The notes: a model not told the origin generated them from the sequence alone. A stretch of 64,000 nt of DNA from Paracentrotus lividus (GCA_940671915.1 CALNVZ010001204.1:135224-199223), one strand, 5' to 3'; positions 11,366-23,420 are shown, counted from the stretch's first letter. Made by a program: numbers and translations.

Positions 11366-12290
11366 ACTAGAGGGGCCGTCAGAGGCGGCATACCCACGCC
11401 TTGGTGGCGCTACAGAGTAGTTGTAATACTATGGGGTCAAAACTGACATCTACATTATGTGTACTAACCCCGGATGATTTTGTCTTAACGCATGGCTTTA
11501 CACAACTCGAAATTTATGTACTGAAAAAACATGACCCAAACATGTCAGCGAATGTTAGCGAACGACCCAATCGTCTCCACGCTGACCTGTCCCCGGCCTA
11601 TGTGTGACCGCACGCAAATTCAAGCGCAGCTGAAGTTTCGACATTTCTTTTTGACATTATTGAAATTTTCAGGGTAGAAAATGAACCTTGCTGAAACTCA
11701 TTTGTAATCAATTATTTCGCAGTTTTTGGTATCAAAATGGATTGTTGAGGTTAAGATTGAAAATTGATGTCAGTCTGATGTTTTGTTCTACAAAAAATCG
11801 CGCATTAACGTGAGTGCGCAGAATAGCATATAATAATAGGCACTGCGCAGACTTGGGCACCTATTACTTACTATACTCAAAGAAAAGGTCAATGCAATGA
11901 AAAACAATGAAATTCAAATAAAACAACTTATGCTAAAAGGCATACAATTCCGTATAAAACAACAAAATAGACGACAGAATATAAACTGTGGCAAGGAAGA
12001 CTACTAAACAGCCACACACCCGGGTGCCCTCGGTTAGCGAAAACACCCAATCGTTCCACGCTGACCTGCTCCCCGGCCTATGTGTGACCGCACGTTCGTT
12101 AACCCTGTCGTCAAGGCCAGGTCACCGGCATTGGAGCTTCCTAAAAAAATCGCTTGGGATCCTTGCCGCACTGGGTAGCGTGTCCCAGCTAGAATTGAAT
12201 ATTAATGTACTGATCATAAAAATAGTCTGCAAAACCTCCTACCTTATGACCTGGCGAGAAAGATGTTCTTTATTTATAGCCTACCCCTGG
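11366..12290 (+). mobile_element. (CAAA)n-tailed element family, long variant, 3'-truncated
   Basis: It has the same head as 10547 (CTAGAGGGGCCGTCAGAGG). It then includes an extra block of about 480 bp bounded on both sides by CCTATGTGTGACCGCACG (about 11596-11613 and 12077-12094). The short variant has this 18-bp word once. The copy ends near 12290 without the tail. Confidence 0.6.
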
Positions 12291-13300
12291 TAGACACCTG
12301 CTTGCAGGCGAGTTTTATTGCCTTTTTTTAATCGTTTGCCTGCAATTTATTTTGCTTGCTAGCGATTTGGCCTGCTGCCGAATGGAATGCTCCATTTTTC
12401 GTGGTGAGAGGTATAGGTGAGGGATTATTAGTTTTGTAAAATGAATGAACCCATGGGTGAGAGTAGCGCTCGCATCCTCTGGCTCAAAACGAGCTCAATA
12501 GCATATTTATTACCCTGCTCTCGTGGAATGTGCAGAAAGAGCGATGGGCTGATGACTTATTGAGAACATATAAAGTGTACTAGAACCATGAGATACTAAG
12601 TTCTAACTTAATATCTCTATGCTAGAACAAGGAAAATTAGACTTAAAAAAAATCTATTTCAACGATAAGAACAAAACAAAAGGGTAATAAGGTGGCAGCA
12701 TGGAACATGAAACGTACATTCTTGTATACTAGGCCTATAGTCGGTTTGAAAATAGTACAAAATTCTCTATTGTTATACACTTTTTTTATAAACTGAATGA
12801 AATTTAGACAATAATAGAAGAGAAATGGAGAAGGATAAAACGATTGTTAAGGACATTTCATTTTTTGAAGGAAGGCATAGCCCTATGCTTTACAATACCA
12901 TATGTGACATTCAGGAAGGGAGTAAAATAATATTGAACACCTTGAAAAGAAACTAATATAGAATAATATTGAATGTACAATTCGCTTATAATTTATCATA
13001 TTGAAAATACATCTTAGTAGTATATTAAGCTCAAGAAGATTATGAATGCATTGTTTAATGTACATGAGCTTAAATTACTTCCAGGAAGTTTAAATCATAA
13101 TGTTCAGAAAAAAACACAAAACATTGCGGATTTAACATGTAGAACATAAAATAAAACATGCGCAAAAAAGGCCATTGTATCTGTGCCAAAATTGTATTTC
13201 CTCTGCAAACTGATCTCTCACAATTTTTTTTTAGATTAACCAAAACCAAATCTTGTATATAATATTATAAGAAACATAAAACATTCTTGTTTTCATCATC
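12291..13300. other. No gene recognised
   Basis: Positions 12285-12315 contain TGGTAGACACCTGC, the complement of a phrase near 27890, so a small repeat edge is present. The rest shows no exon or repeat structure that I can support. Confidence 0.35.
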
Positions 13301-13308
13301 ATCATCGT

Positions 13309-13310
13309 CA

Positions 13311-13367
<57 letters not shown>

Positions 13368-13525
13368 TATTATTATTATCATCATTATTATTATTATCAT
13401 TATTATTAGTATTATCATTATTATTACTACTACTGATACTACTACTACTACTATCATTACTATTATTACTGTTATTATTTTCAATTATTATCCTGTTTTT
13501 ATTATCATTATTATCATCATCAAAA
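13309..13525. repeat. (ATT)n microsatellite with interruptions
   Basis: A run of TTA/ATT triplets with ATC, ACT and TAC variants, about 210 bp long. Confidence 0.95.
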
Positions 13526-13630
13526 AGTGTATTTCTAAATTTACGAAAATATACCCCAAACCCCCAACTACCTCAATAAAAATGGGACATCTTTTACAAC
13601 AAGACATGAAGAAAAAGAACAAACACTTAC

Positions 13631-13667
13631 CAATATCCATGCCACATTATCATGTTTGCCCAACATC
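13631..13667 (-). CDS. Weak candidate small exon
   Basis: On the minus strand an acceptor-like GAGCTTTTATAG precedes 13667 and a consensus donor GTAAGT follows 13631. The 37-nt interval is open and reads MLGKHDNVAWIL in one frame. The frames just upstream are hydrophobic and open, but no single frame links them. It could be a first coding exon or chance. Confidence 0.2.
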
Positions 13668-14400
13668 CTATAAAAGCTCCAATAGTCCAATTAAGAAGGT
13701 AATATATACTAATTCCAAGTTTGTATGAAACAGCGTATAAAATAATCCAATTTGATAATTATAATATATCTCAGTGTGTTCCATGTCTCCTTGAGTCAAA
13801 AGTTTCATTGGAAGAATAACCCAAATCATGCAAATCATAGCCACGTTGAAATAGCGCGGGGAAAATTGGCTTTAGCTTCCCTGGATCCGGGAAATGGGAG
13901 TCACCCTGAATGCCCTGCCTGGATATATGGCTTGAGTTAGAAACTGGCATTCCCTGCTTTCTTGAGCAAGATTTTTGCAACTTTTATTGCCACCCAAATG
14001 TCCTTGTACACATGAACCATATGTATTATAAAAACAAAGGTCAATCCAGGGGTCATTGTGACTGGTAAATGTGTGTGTAATGTAAATGCATAGTTATAGC
14101 ATGGATATCTCTCTTATATATCCATGGTTATAGCTTAGAGAGTAGATCGTATTAGATTTCAACAAGCGTTTCGCGAGTTTGCACTAAAATTGTAATTACT
14201 ATGATCCTGACTGTCTAATATAGATATTAAACAAACAAATGTAAATTTTTTCCAAAAACATTCATAAAAATATGAAAACTATGTTAATCATTTCAAAATT
14301 TTGCACTGATGATGGAGACTGGTAGAAAGAACATGTGCTAAAAGATCTGACTGTATATTGTTAGGTAAAGTGGTTAAATAAATAAATCCTAAATGATGAT

Positions 14401-14604
14401 AGTGGATTTAGCGCCTGATTTAGCTCCTTTTGGAATGAAACACATATTTGTAACAATTTTTTTTTTAATCTTTCAAAAAAAAAAAATTTAAACCGATATG
14501 CTGCATTTGATTCCCATGCCTAAGATGCACTTATTTATCTTATTAAATCCATTTTGTTCAAAAGTGGATTTAGCGCCTTAAGTTGGAATCGAGCTCTTCA
14601 TTAT
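14401..14604. repeat. Fragments of the 751-990 MITE family
   Basis: Two same-orientation copies of the right terminal repeat occur, at 14401-14440 and 14563-14604. Both contain AGTGGATTTAGCGCC. No matching left arm is visible. Confidence 0.5.
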
Positions 14605-14984
14605 TTTGTGGAATATGCTTTAAGGTCAATCTATTTCGAAAATTCCAATTCCGGTTTTCCGTGTTCACCTCCGATCGTCACATGATCGCCGCCCCTGATG
14701 CGAGCAGGAAGAGCGAACTGATATCTTTTTGATATATCAACCTGAAAACAGTGCATTTTAATAAGTTGAGCCCAATCACAAGCTGAAATATTGACTTAAA
14801 ATGAGTTATTCTATCATGATAAGGATAGCCTAATGTATATATATCACTAAACGAAGTGATCCAAGCGCAGAGCGAAAGTTGAAATTATAGGCACTTTTTG
14901 TTATCCTTGTGAACCTAATTTTGTCACTAAAACGCGAGTGTGAAGCGCGCGCGAAAAACTAAAACTACGACCTGATTTTATTTT

Positions 14985-15115
14985 CTTTCTTTTTTTCCCT
15001 TCTGATTTTACTTTTTATTTTTCCCCCTCTCTTCTCCTCTCCTTCCCTTTCCCCTTCTTTTCTCTTCTTTTTCTCCTCTTTCCCCCTTTTTTCTTTTTTT
15101 CCCCCGCCAAGTAGG
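14985..15115. repeat. ~130-bp polypyrimidine tract
   Basis: This stretch is almost only C and T on the plus strand, with very few purines. It is followed by a G-rich run near 15114-15128. Such tracts can form triplex DNA; nothing suggests a gene. Confidence 0.85.
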
Positions 15116-15394
15116 GTGGGGGGCGGCCCCTTTGAACCCCAGATCCGCCACAGACAGTAAATCGATAATCAAATATATTTGCAGATGAATTACAGTTTAT
15201 TACTTTGTACGTTTGTAGAAAATATATAAGAGTTCAACATTCTAAAATTTCATTGATTAAGCTTCATTTGTTAAACCACGATTGTTGGAAGCAAACGTTA
15301 CAGACGTTACACAAAAAGGACAAGGTGTATTTGAAATTGAACATAATGGAAAAAAACTCTATAAAGTTACATAATTCAGAGTTTCTAAACCGTA

Positions 15395-16314
15395 TCAAGA
15401 CCAAGGGGGGGGGGCACAATGTGCCCACCTACCGAACTTTCATACGCCATTTCTATACGCTTGGATCTTTTTCCATCAAAATCGGTGACTTTTCCTCAAA
15501 TTTATTCATGAACATTTTGATACAAATTTTGTTGGGGTATGATATTCTGTGTTGCCATGGCAACCATAAATTGGTAACCAAGTTTCTCCATTATTTGGTA
15601 ATTTTCGATATCCACAGTTTTAAACAATATTATGGAGGTTTCTTTATTCAAATTGAATTAAAATAACATTCTAAACTGAATACCAATCTTATTCTTATGT
15701 TTTCATTACTTTTCTTGTGAAAAATGGCGCCAAAACAATAGATATAATAGAAATTATTAAAATATCAATTTTTTCATATATCTAATCTTTTAAATGAGTT
15801 CATCCCTTGAAATTCACAGAATATGATTATTTCTTATTGTAAAACCACTTTGCATACATAAACAGTAAAAATTAGTACAAAAAGCTATCTAAATTCAATT
15901 ATTTTAGTCAATTAGCCGAAGCGCCCTCTCATGGTGAAATTGCATTTTTCTTATTTCAGAGAATAAAGCGCCCTCATTTGGTGACTTTGAACATTTTAAA
16001 TAGATGAATGAACAATGAATGAAACATAAAACATATTTGTACTAGTCTCCATCATCAAACTGTGGTTTTAGAGCGTCAAAATGATTTAATTCGAATTTTG
16101 TGCATTTTTCTATGTATTTATTTATTAAACTATATATATAACGCCCCCATATGGTGACCTTGAGAAATTTTTGTTGTACCAAATTGTAAAGCTTGATTTG
16201 CTCTATCGTCATGCCAAATATGAAAGTAATCGGTCAAATAATAAAAAAAATTATGGAGGGGGGCACAACGTGCCTTCCTTGGGCCTATGAACCATCAAAA
16301 TACCTTGGTCTTGA
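15395..16314. mobile_element. TIR element (~920 bp) with repeated CGCCCTC-GGTGA words
   Basis: The termini are TCAAGACCAAGG and CCTTGGTCTTGA. Near each end is a G-run followed by GGCACAAxGTGCC. Inside are three related words: GCGCCCTCTCATGGTGA (about 15921), GCGCCCTCATTTGGTGA (about 15969) and CGCCCCCATATGGTGA (about 16142). The 153-residue open frame at 15205-15666 crosses the terminus and is not a gene. A diverged relative is at 18960-19470. Confidence 0.55.
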
Positions 16315-18950
16315 GTGGGTGAAGACTTATTTTCTAATATGTCTTACTTAATTCAATGCATTCACAAACAAAAAGTTTTTAAAAAGTGCTTGGTATTGTT
16401 CAATTTGGGTAATTCAGTTGTTACAGACGTTACATAAGAACTGTTACGGACGTTACATGTGTACAAAGTCAATGTAAATGGAGTTTTTCAAGTTATTCAT
16501 AAATATATGATTACTTTGACTTTAATTGATTATTTAAAAAATGGGGGGGGGGCTGAAAAAAAAAAAGCCAATTAACAAAACACAAATAACAACAACAACA
16601 ACAACACAAAAACAAAGAAATATATAAGAAAGTTATAATAATAAAAATACATAAGAAATTGATTTGGTATCAGAACTGTTAAAATGTATCTGTGAAGAAT
16701 GATGCAAAGAATATATTCAAACCAAAGATTAGCACTCGAGGAGCTTTATTTATTAGTCCGAATAAAAATAGTGGATTTATGCATAATTGCATAATTAATA
16801 TTACTGATTTAAATGAAAATGAAGATAACATCTGTAGAGTCAGGACATGACTTAGCACACGTCAAAGACAAAATAATCTCCTTTTCAAAATATTAGGAGG
16901 GCTTTTTACAGGTCTGTAGTGGCAAATTTACCTTTTGATTTGTACCATTCATGCACTTACTTGACGAGTCGATCTAATTTTCATACAAAATGAATCAATA
17001 GTGTATACCACACACACGTGCCAATTTATAAGCGGAAGACATTTTCGTATAAAAAGTATATGATATTGTTCATGATGAGTTACTTTTGTCAGCTTTTGTT
17101 GTTTTCATCTACCCTGGCACAATCGAAATTTGCAAGTGTCGCAAAACAATGCGCTCTCGTGTTACATCCAAAGCGTTAAAGACATAACACAAAAGTGGCA
17201 CCAGAAAGCGAGAGGAGTACTCTTTCAGAATTGGAATAATTTAGGGTTTATAATTTGTTTTCCTTTTCATTAAATTTTTTCTAGGCGTAAAAGTATTTGT
17301 TTTACTCCACTCCAGATTATATAAATCCCCGGCTCATTTGAAGCCTCATGCTTATTGTGCGGTGGATTTCGTCTTTGAATACATTACAGCAACATTATCT
17401 AATATAAACAGCGCCATTAAGGACTTGTTAAGCATCAAGCTCGGTGTCATAATAGTTAATTTACACCTTTCCAAATGGGAAATCCATGTTCATTTTTAGT
17501 CAATTCATATAAAGCATTAATACATTCCATTCTGAAAAAAACGTCAAGCCCAAGTCTTCATCGAGACGAAACCAAAATAAAAAAAAAACAACAAAAATTC
17601 TGAGTTGGGGCCCCTGGAGTTGCGGGGAAATGACATGGAGTTGTCACATGCTCATATTGTAAACTTTTCTTAAACTCAAATTTAATTTAAAGTCGATGTC
17701 ATCTCTAATGTATGATATACTAACTCGCCTAATGAATGTAATGCTCTTAAGCCTTATTCATAATTGTTTGCTAAATAGAGCTGCCAGCTCATTCGGTTAC
17801 CCATGTCAGAGCCCTGTAGACAAGGAGGTGTTCACCGGGATGCCCCGATTTGTCTCGCCCAGCGCATGGGCAGAAAATTACCTCAATTACTGTTCCTATT
17901 AAGATTGATCTTTAATATTCCAACTTGTTGCTCTTCATTTCAAAATAGTTATGGCATATCATTTGAATGTTTATTGATAAAATGAAATATATGATATAGG
18001 CCTATATCATGTATATAAATGTCCCGTTGTTGAATAGAATATGATACAGCAATAATGCCAAAAAATTAGTTTTCTTCTAAAGTAAGTGTGCTTTTTAATC
18101 TTTAATCCAAAATAATTTTATGCTAAAATTTCACGACACGATTTCCAAGAAGTTTTACCATTTTAATGAGTTTATATTGGTTACACATAACATTGAAAAA
18201 TACCAAATTCTTGTAAAGTCCTCACTTTATAATTATATTGTACATTTAACCCTGTATTGTCAAAGTACTATGTAGGCATAGTTCATTTTTAAATAGTGTT
18301 TAGAGTCAGCTTGTGTTTAATGATAAAATGGACAATATTTTCAATTTGTTCAAAAATGTATATGTAGGAAACCTAGGCTTGCTAATTATTTTGTTATTTT
18401 CATTTCCCTGGTGATATTTGATCCATTTGATCCACTCATAATGCCGAAAATCAAGGGTAATGCAAAACATAACAGATTTTTTCATAAATGAAATCGATTT
18501 TGTGCTCTTTGCAATAAAAAAAAAATATTTTTTTAAAACAAATTTGGAAGTTATAACGCCTTTTTTCTGTTTGATACAAATAAAGCATATTTATCTTCGC
18601 CAACCTAAATAAGCCATCATCTCTATTTTTATGTTTTATCTTGTCTCGGGTCTGTTTAATGGTTCCATCCTGACAGAATATTTATATTTCGTTTATTTTC
18701 TCTTTGAAAAAATTTTGCTTTTATTTTACATCTGCGTTTAATGGTATTTGGTTCATTGAGGCTTTTTAGAAAGGGAGTCATTTTCTACAGCTATATTTTT
18801 CAAAAATGATATCAACATGCTATTATTGGAGTTCCTTTCTTTAAATTTCTTGAAATTGAAGTGAATTTTTTTTGGGGCAAATTTAACGCCTATTCTTTTT
18901 TCTTTTAAATATGTTATCTTTAATTTGACTAATAGCACCAATCCAATAGG
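16315..18950. other. About 2.6 kb with no supported gene
   Basis: The sequence is AT-rich. GTTACAGACGTTAC occurs at about 16421, matching a copy at about 15298 on the other side of the preceding element. Homopolymer runs lie near 16543-16560 and 17578. Open frames at 17696-17985 (up to 68 residues) have no recognisable domain or splice signals. Confidence 0.4.
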
Positions 18951-18959
18951 TTAAATATA

Positions 18960-19470
18960 AAAATACTCGTTTTTCAAATTTGTTGGCTTTTAATAGGGTT
19001 TATCCCTTAAAACTTACAGGATTTATTATTGATTATACTATGTATAGTTTATACATTATACAGTTACTCTGCATACTCAAACAGTGCCAATCACCACAAA
19101 AAATATTCAAATTTAATTTTTATATTACAAATTACCAAGAACGCCATCTGGTGGTGATGTTGTGTTTTCTTATATCTAATTGCCTTAATCGCCCCTATTT
19201 GCTAACCTTGATAATGTTAATGGATGGATAAACATTGAATGAATCCTTAAAACAAAAATATTGAAACAGTCTCCATTATTAAACTGTAATAATTATTGAT
19301 TTAACTGACCTCATACAATTTTTTTTGTCGGTTTCTAAGCATATCTTTTGACCTATTGCAAATAGCACCGAATAGGGCCCCAATTATGAAGACCCCCTTA
19401 AATTTGAGAAATGCTCTATCATCATGCCAAATACATGAAATATGAATAATGATCGGTCCCTTAAAAAAGT
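18960..19470. repeat. Diverged relative of the 15395-16314 element
   Basis: The order of landmarks matches 15790-16260: a TTTATCCCTTAAAA-type phrase, ACGCCATCTGGTGGTGATG (19141), CGCCCCTATTTGCTAACCTTG (19190), a GATGGATAAACATTGAATGAA phrase, CAGTCTCCATTATTAAACTG, and ATCATCATGCCAAATA. Identity is low, so this is an old copy. Confidence 0.5.
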
Positions 19471-19550
19471 GAATATGGCCCTTTTAACGGAAAAATTACC
19501 TTTGCCGACACGGATTTATCGTCCGATCGTCATGATACTACTAATAATAG

Positions 19551-20403
19551 TACACTGTTGCCCATAAAGGTTGGATATTGTTTTGAGTGCTCCAGCAACA
19601 TCATTTTGCTCCGGCTATAATTTCTTGAAATGGTTTGTCCCCGCTTCCACTTATTGGGACCCTGGCTATGTCTTGGACGTTTCCCCACCCATTCCCGGGA
19701 AAGAAAAATCAAATAACTTTGTCAGCCCCCACAATGCCCATTTTCGCAATTTTTTTTTATCATTTTGGGGCCCCTTTTCGATAGAGGTTAAAAATTGATT
19801 TTATTCATTTTTACAACATGGAAATTTCTATCATCCCAAAAATGTATTGTAGAAACTCCGCCAAAAATAAATCATAATGAAAAATATACTATAGTTACCA
19901 TTTACAACCTTGTTAATAAGGCTAAAACAAAATTTGGGGAAAAGTTTATAATCAAGAGTTAATGGTTGTTTTTTTTATTTCCTTTGTTTTCACCATAAAG
20001 TAAGGATAAAATATTTCAATTTTTCACCAATCTCACTTTTTACTTCAACCCCTCCCCTAGAAAAGAGACAAAAGCATATAACCTTAAAACTTAATTTAAT
20101 GCGAATAAAAATATCAACCCTACACTTTAGACGCTTTCGCGGGGTTAAGATTCAGGGGGCCTTGGCCAGCCGGGTAAACAAAAAAGGGGCTCAAAATGAC
20201 AAAAAATGCCAAAAAAAATAGGCATTGTGGGGGCTGACAACCCTATTTTATTTTTCATTCCCCGGGAATGGTTAGGTAAACAACCAAGATATAGCCAGGG
20301 TCCTGAAAAGTGATCGCGGGGACAATTGATTTCATAAAATTACATCCGGAGCAAACAGATGTTGGGGGAGCACGAAAAAAATATCCAACCTTTCTGACCA
20401 TTA
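19551..20403. mobile_element. Mariner-like MITE with long inverted arms (older copy)
   Basis: The left arm starts TACACTGTTGCCCATAAAGG. The right arm contains ATATCCAACCTTTCTGACCA. The arms pair over roughly 200 bp, including GGGACCCTGGCTAT against ATAGCCAGGGTCC. It is the same family as 24315-25312. The right terminus is eroded. Confidence 0.6.
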
Positions 20404-20464
20404 ACCGGGGCGATCACAAAATGCTTGACAATGTTTCCATTGACCATGTTGACATGAGCAATTC

Positions 20465-20916
20465 AGGGTGGTATCTCACTTCGCGGAGACGTCTCCGCGA
20501 CGGATAAAAAGTATTAGAGACGTCTCCGCGACAAGTTATGGGGAAAAAGTCTAAAGTAGTCCCAAATCCGTCTCGAGTAGACGTCTCGGAGACGGATTTG
20601 GGACTAATTCAGACTTTATTTTCATAAATTGTCCCGGAGACGAAATTTTCTATTCTGTCTCAGAGTCTCCGCTTAGGGTGGTATATCTCACTTCGCGAAG
20701 ACGTCTCTGCGACAGAATAGAAAATTTCGTCTCCTCGAAGGATAAACAGTATTAGAGACGTCTCCGATATCGCGTAGACGTCTCAGAGACGTGTCGGAGA
20801 CGGATTTGGGACTACTTCAGACTTTTTCCCCATAACTTGTCGCGGAGACGTCTCTAATACTTTTCATCCGTCGTGGAGACGAAATTTTCCATAATTTCAA
20901 AGTGAGATACCACCCT
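20465..20916. mobile_element. Foldback element packed with AGACGTCT palindromes
   Basis: The ends are AGGGTGGTATCTCACTTCG and AGTGAGATACCACCCT. AGACGTCT occurs seven times, at 20487, 20518, 20579, 20699, 20756, 20776 and 20846. A second internal head, AGGGTGGTATATCTCACTTCG, starts at about 20674 in the same orientation, suggesting one copy inserted in or overlapping another. Decayed relatives are at about 52880 and 53822-53965. There is no ORF. Confidence 0.65.
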
Positions 20917-21340
20917 TAAAGCATGAAGAAAAAAAAAATTAGATAATTTTTATACCTGTCTTATTTACTGGCAATATGTTTTATGTTTAGTTGCTTCCAA
21001 TCCTCTTATTCCTCTGCTTCCACACTAAATTCCCTCCCTTTCACCTTATTTTCTCCTCCTTCTCCTCCTTCATTTTCCTTTTTTTTGTTCCATATTATAT
21101 AGGCCTATTAATGATAGCTACATGATTATTTTATGTAGGTCGGATATAGTGAATATTAGGCCTATATGAACTTTGTTATAAAGATCATTAACACACCTGC
21201 CTTGAACCACAATTGGGCCATGGACCTGGTTGGTTTTTATTATGATATCGATCTTTATACATTTCTATGCTCTCCTTTGAAATAAAGAAATGATTACACT
21301 TAAATAGTGAAAATAGTATTTATAATGTAGCCCTACCCAG
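20917..21340. other. Upstream flank of a candidate exon
   Basis: It contains a CTCCTTCTCCTCC-type pyrimidine run near 21050-21080 and two AGGCCTAT words (21111, 21159). It is probably intronic if the exon at 21341 is real. Confidence 0.35.
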
Positions 21341-21530
21341 TACCAATGGCAATATATACAATGGTTCTCTTGTACAATTTGAATACACTGTTCGGACATT
21401 GTATGCTGACATAGCTACTAAGTACCAGAAAGACCTTGTCGATGAAATTCTGTCTAGACAAGTTTTCAATGATGTATGTGCAGGGCTCGTCACAAATCAT
21501 GGAATTCCTATCCAGGTCCATAAAAAAAAT
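21341..21530 (+). CDS. Candidate internal exon, possibly of an extracellular (SEA-like) domain protein
   Basis: An acceptor, GTAGCCCTACCCAG, ends at 21340 and a perfect donor GTAAGT starts at 21531. The 190 nt between are open in one frame (phase: one base, then 63 codons). They encode TNGNIYNGSLVQFEYTVRTL followed by YADIATKYQKDLVDEIL and ending QVHKKN. Codon use and amino-acid mix look like real protein. The pattern NGSLVQFEYTV, then a helix with Y and L at helical spacing, is reminiscent of SEA domains of cell-surface proteins, but this is only a resemblance. There is no in-frame ATG at the start, as expected for an internal exon. The exon ends in phase 0, which fits the next candidate at 22523. 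It may belong to a gene spanning the flank into the next repeats. Confidence 0.5.
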
Positions 21531-22522
21531 GTAAGTCGAATCCAAAATTTCTTTTAAAGGGAAAATCCATTGAACTTCATTGGTCAAAAGTTGAAAGAAA
21601 AGTTTTATTAGTGAAGGATTGAAGAAAATCTATCGAACGACAACATTATAGAACGGACGCCACGTGTAAGCTATACTTCCTCACTGTGTAGGCCGAGGCA
21701 TACTGCTTGTAGCCGAAATTTGTCTGTTTAATCAGGTTAATTGTTCTTGATGAAGGAATATAACTATTTTATAGAGTCAATAAAACTTATGGAATTTTGT
21801 TACTTTATTGTATAACGTCTTTGTCCTTTGGTGATTTTTCCCCCCGAACCTTCACCCCTCGAGGTATTTTTTTTTAAATAACGAACTAAAATTGAAAAAA
21901 AAAAACAAAAAAAAAAACAAAAAAAACAAAAAAAACAACAATAGTTCATTTCCCCTTTAAAGAAGAGAGGGAGGGAGAGGGGGAGGGAGAGGGATAGAAT
22001 GGAGATGATGGGGTTATATCGTTCAATGACCGGTGCCAAGCTGGTGACCATGGAGTAGTCTAACTTCTAAACTGCACAACGATGATTTCGAGAACATCAA
22101 AACAATTAATAAACATGACCTTACATTACTTTCATGACATTGAGCTTAAAATACAAACGAATTACTCATTTTACACTTTTACGACATACTAAAGTTTATC
22201 GATCTACAATGTGCCATCGCTTCAAATTGCCATATTAACAAGACAAAATCAGGTCTGCATGTCATATATATATATCTCTCGAAAATCATGACACCTCGTC
22301 CGATAAAATTTTGGCGCGCTACTGCCTGGCCTATATTTTTGTAACATACACATTACTATATTTTGCATAACTTAAGATTCGTCAAAATGCTCGTCATAAT
22401 ACTTCCGCAATGATTAAATGTATATCAATATAAAAGACAACTATGTGCCCTGATATCTTCAAATCGGATAGCTTCACATATATGGATATATAGCGAGTGT
22501 GGTAATAATACACAGTATGCAG

Positions 22523-22577
22523 ATGAAGACGTCAAGACTTCCTGAAGAAACGGTACAGATAGAGTTCCTGCGTGGCG
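22523..22577 (+). CDS. Candidate short exon downstream of 21341-21530
   Basis: An acceptor AG at 22521-22522 (context ACACAGTATGCAG, pyrimidine-poor) and a strong donor GTGAGT after 22577 bound 55 nt. They read MKTSRLPEETVQIEFLRG in the frame expected after a phase-0 upstream exon. The segment begins with ATG, so it could instead be the start of a separate gene. The weak acceptor lowers confidence. Confidence 0.3.
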
Positions 22578-22724
22578 GTGAGTTGAGCTACCGATAATCA
22601 TCAATGTCTAGTTGGGGCTGGAAATTATGGTTGTGTCTGGTGTGATTTGTTTGCTTGTTTTTGTTGTTTTTTTGTTTGTTTGTTTGTTGTTGTTGTTGTT
22701 TTTTAAGTAGTTGCAATTGCTAAG

Positions 22725-22781
22725 TACATCTAAAAATGTACAGTACGTTCTACAAAAGGCGGAACCCACATCATGCAGATG
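22725..22781 (+). CDS. Very tentative third exon
   Basis: An AG at 22723-22724 and a donor GTGAGT after 22781 bound 57 nt. In the phase left by 22577 they are open and read VHLKMYSTFYKRRNPHHADG. The acceptor lacks a good pyrimidine tract; the better tract ends at about 22706 and would give a stop. Listed because frame and donor agree. Confidence 0.2.
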
Positions 22782-22784
22782 GTG

Positions 22785-23398
22785 AGTCATATTGTGTTAA
22801 GAGGAAAACAGATTATTTACTCATTATACCATGTATACGGTGTTGTCTGATTTTTCTGTCTTATATTTACATCAAAGACAAGGAGTCATGCATAACAGGC
22901 GCGGACACCCCCCCCCCCCAAAAAAAAAGGGAAAAAAAACAAAACAAAAGCTCTGATCTCCGTGAGCGCATGCAATGTGGTTGTCGGCGCTCTGATCAAT
23001 TTGATTCTCACATTGAAACTTCAAACCCATCTTACTTATCCATGCGTTTATCATAATTATGTAGGCTTATTATATCTTAGTATAGAGAGAAGATTTTTTT
23101 TTTTACTGAGAAGAATAATAATTAAAAAAAATTAAAAAAAATTATAAGATAATGGCTGGGCATTTGGGTCTCACTTTTCAATGGTATGTACGAGTGGCGT
23201 AAACACAACCAGTGTCATAAACATGATAAACCCAAAGGACACAAACTATATATTAGCTATAGGGTAATAATGTAAAACAAGAAAGTATTTCGCCTGTGTA
23301 TATAAGATTTATTTGGGCTGTTTTTATAAATAGCAGATGCCTAAACTTTACAATCTTGTCCATAATTAATAAGCCAAATCCTTAACCAAAATTATAAG
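22785..23398. other. No gene recognised; homopolymer-rich
   Basis: A C-run followed by an A-run lies at 22910-22945, with A/T runs near 23090-23150. No further exon can be linked to the upstream candidates. Open frames over the C/A runs are chance. Confidence 0.4.
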
Positions 23399-23420
23399 CC
23401 TATCTGTATACTGTTATTTT

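Noticed and set aside
15205-15666. 153-residue plus-strand ORF
   Set aside because: Crosses the left terminus of a TIR element and has no domain-like pattern.
17696-17985. Overlapping 60-68-residue ORFs
   Set aside because: No splice signals, domain pattern or second supporting exon.
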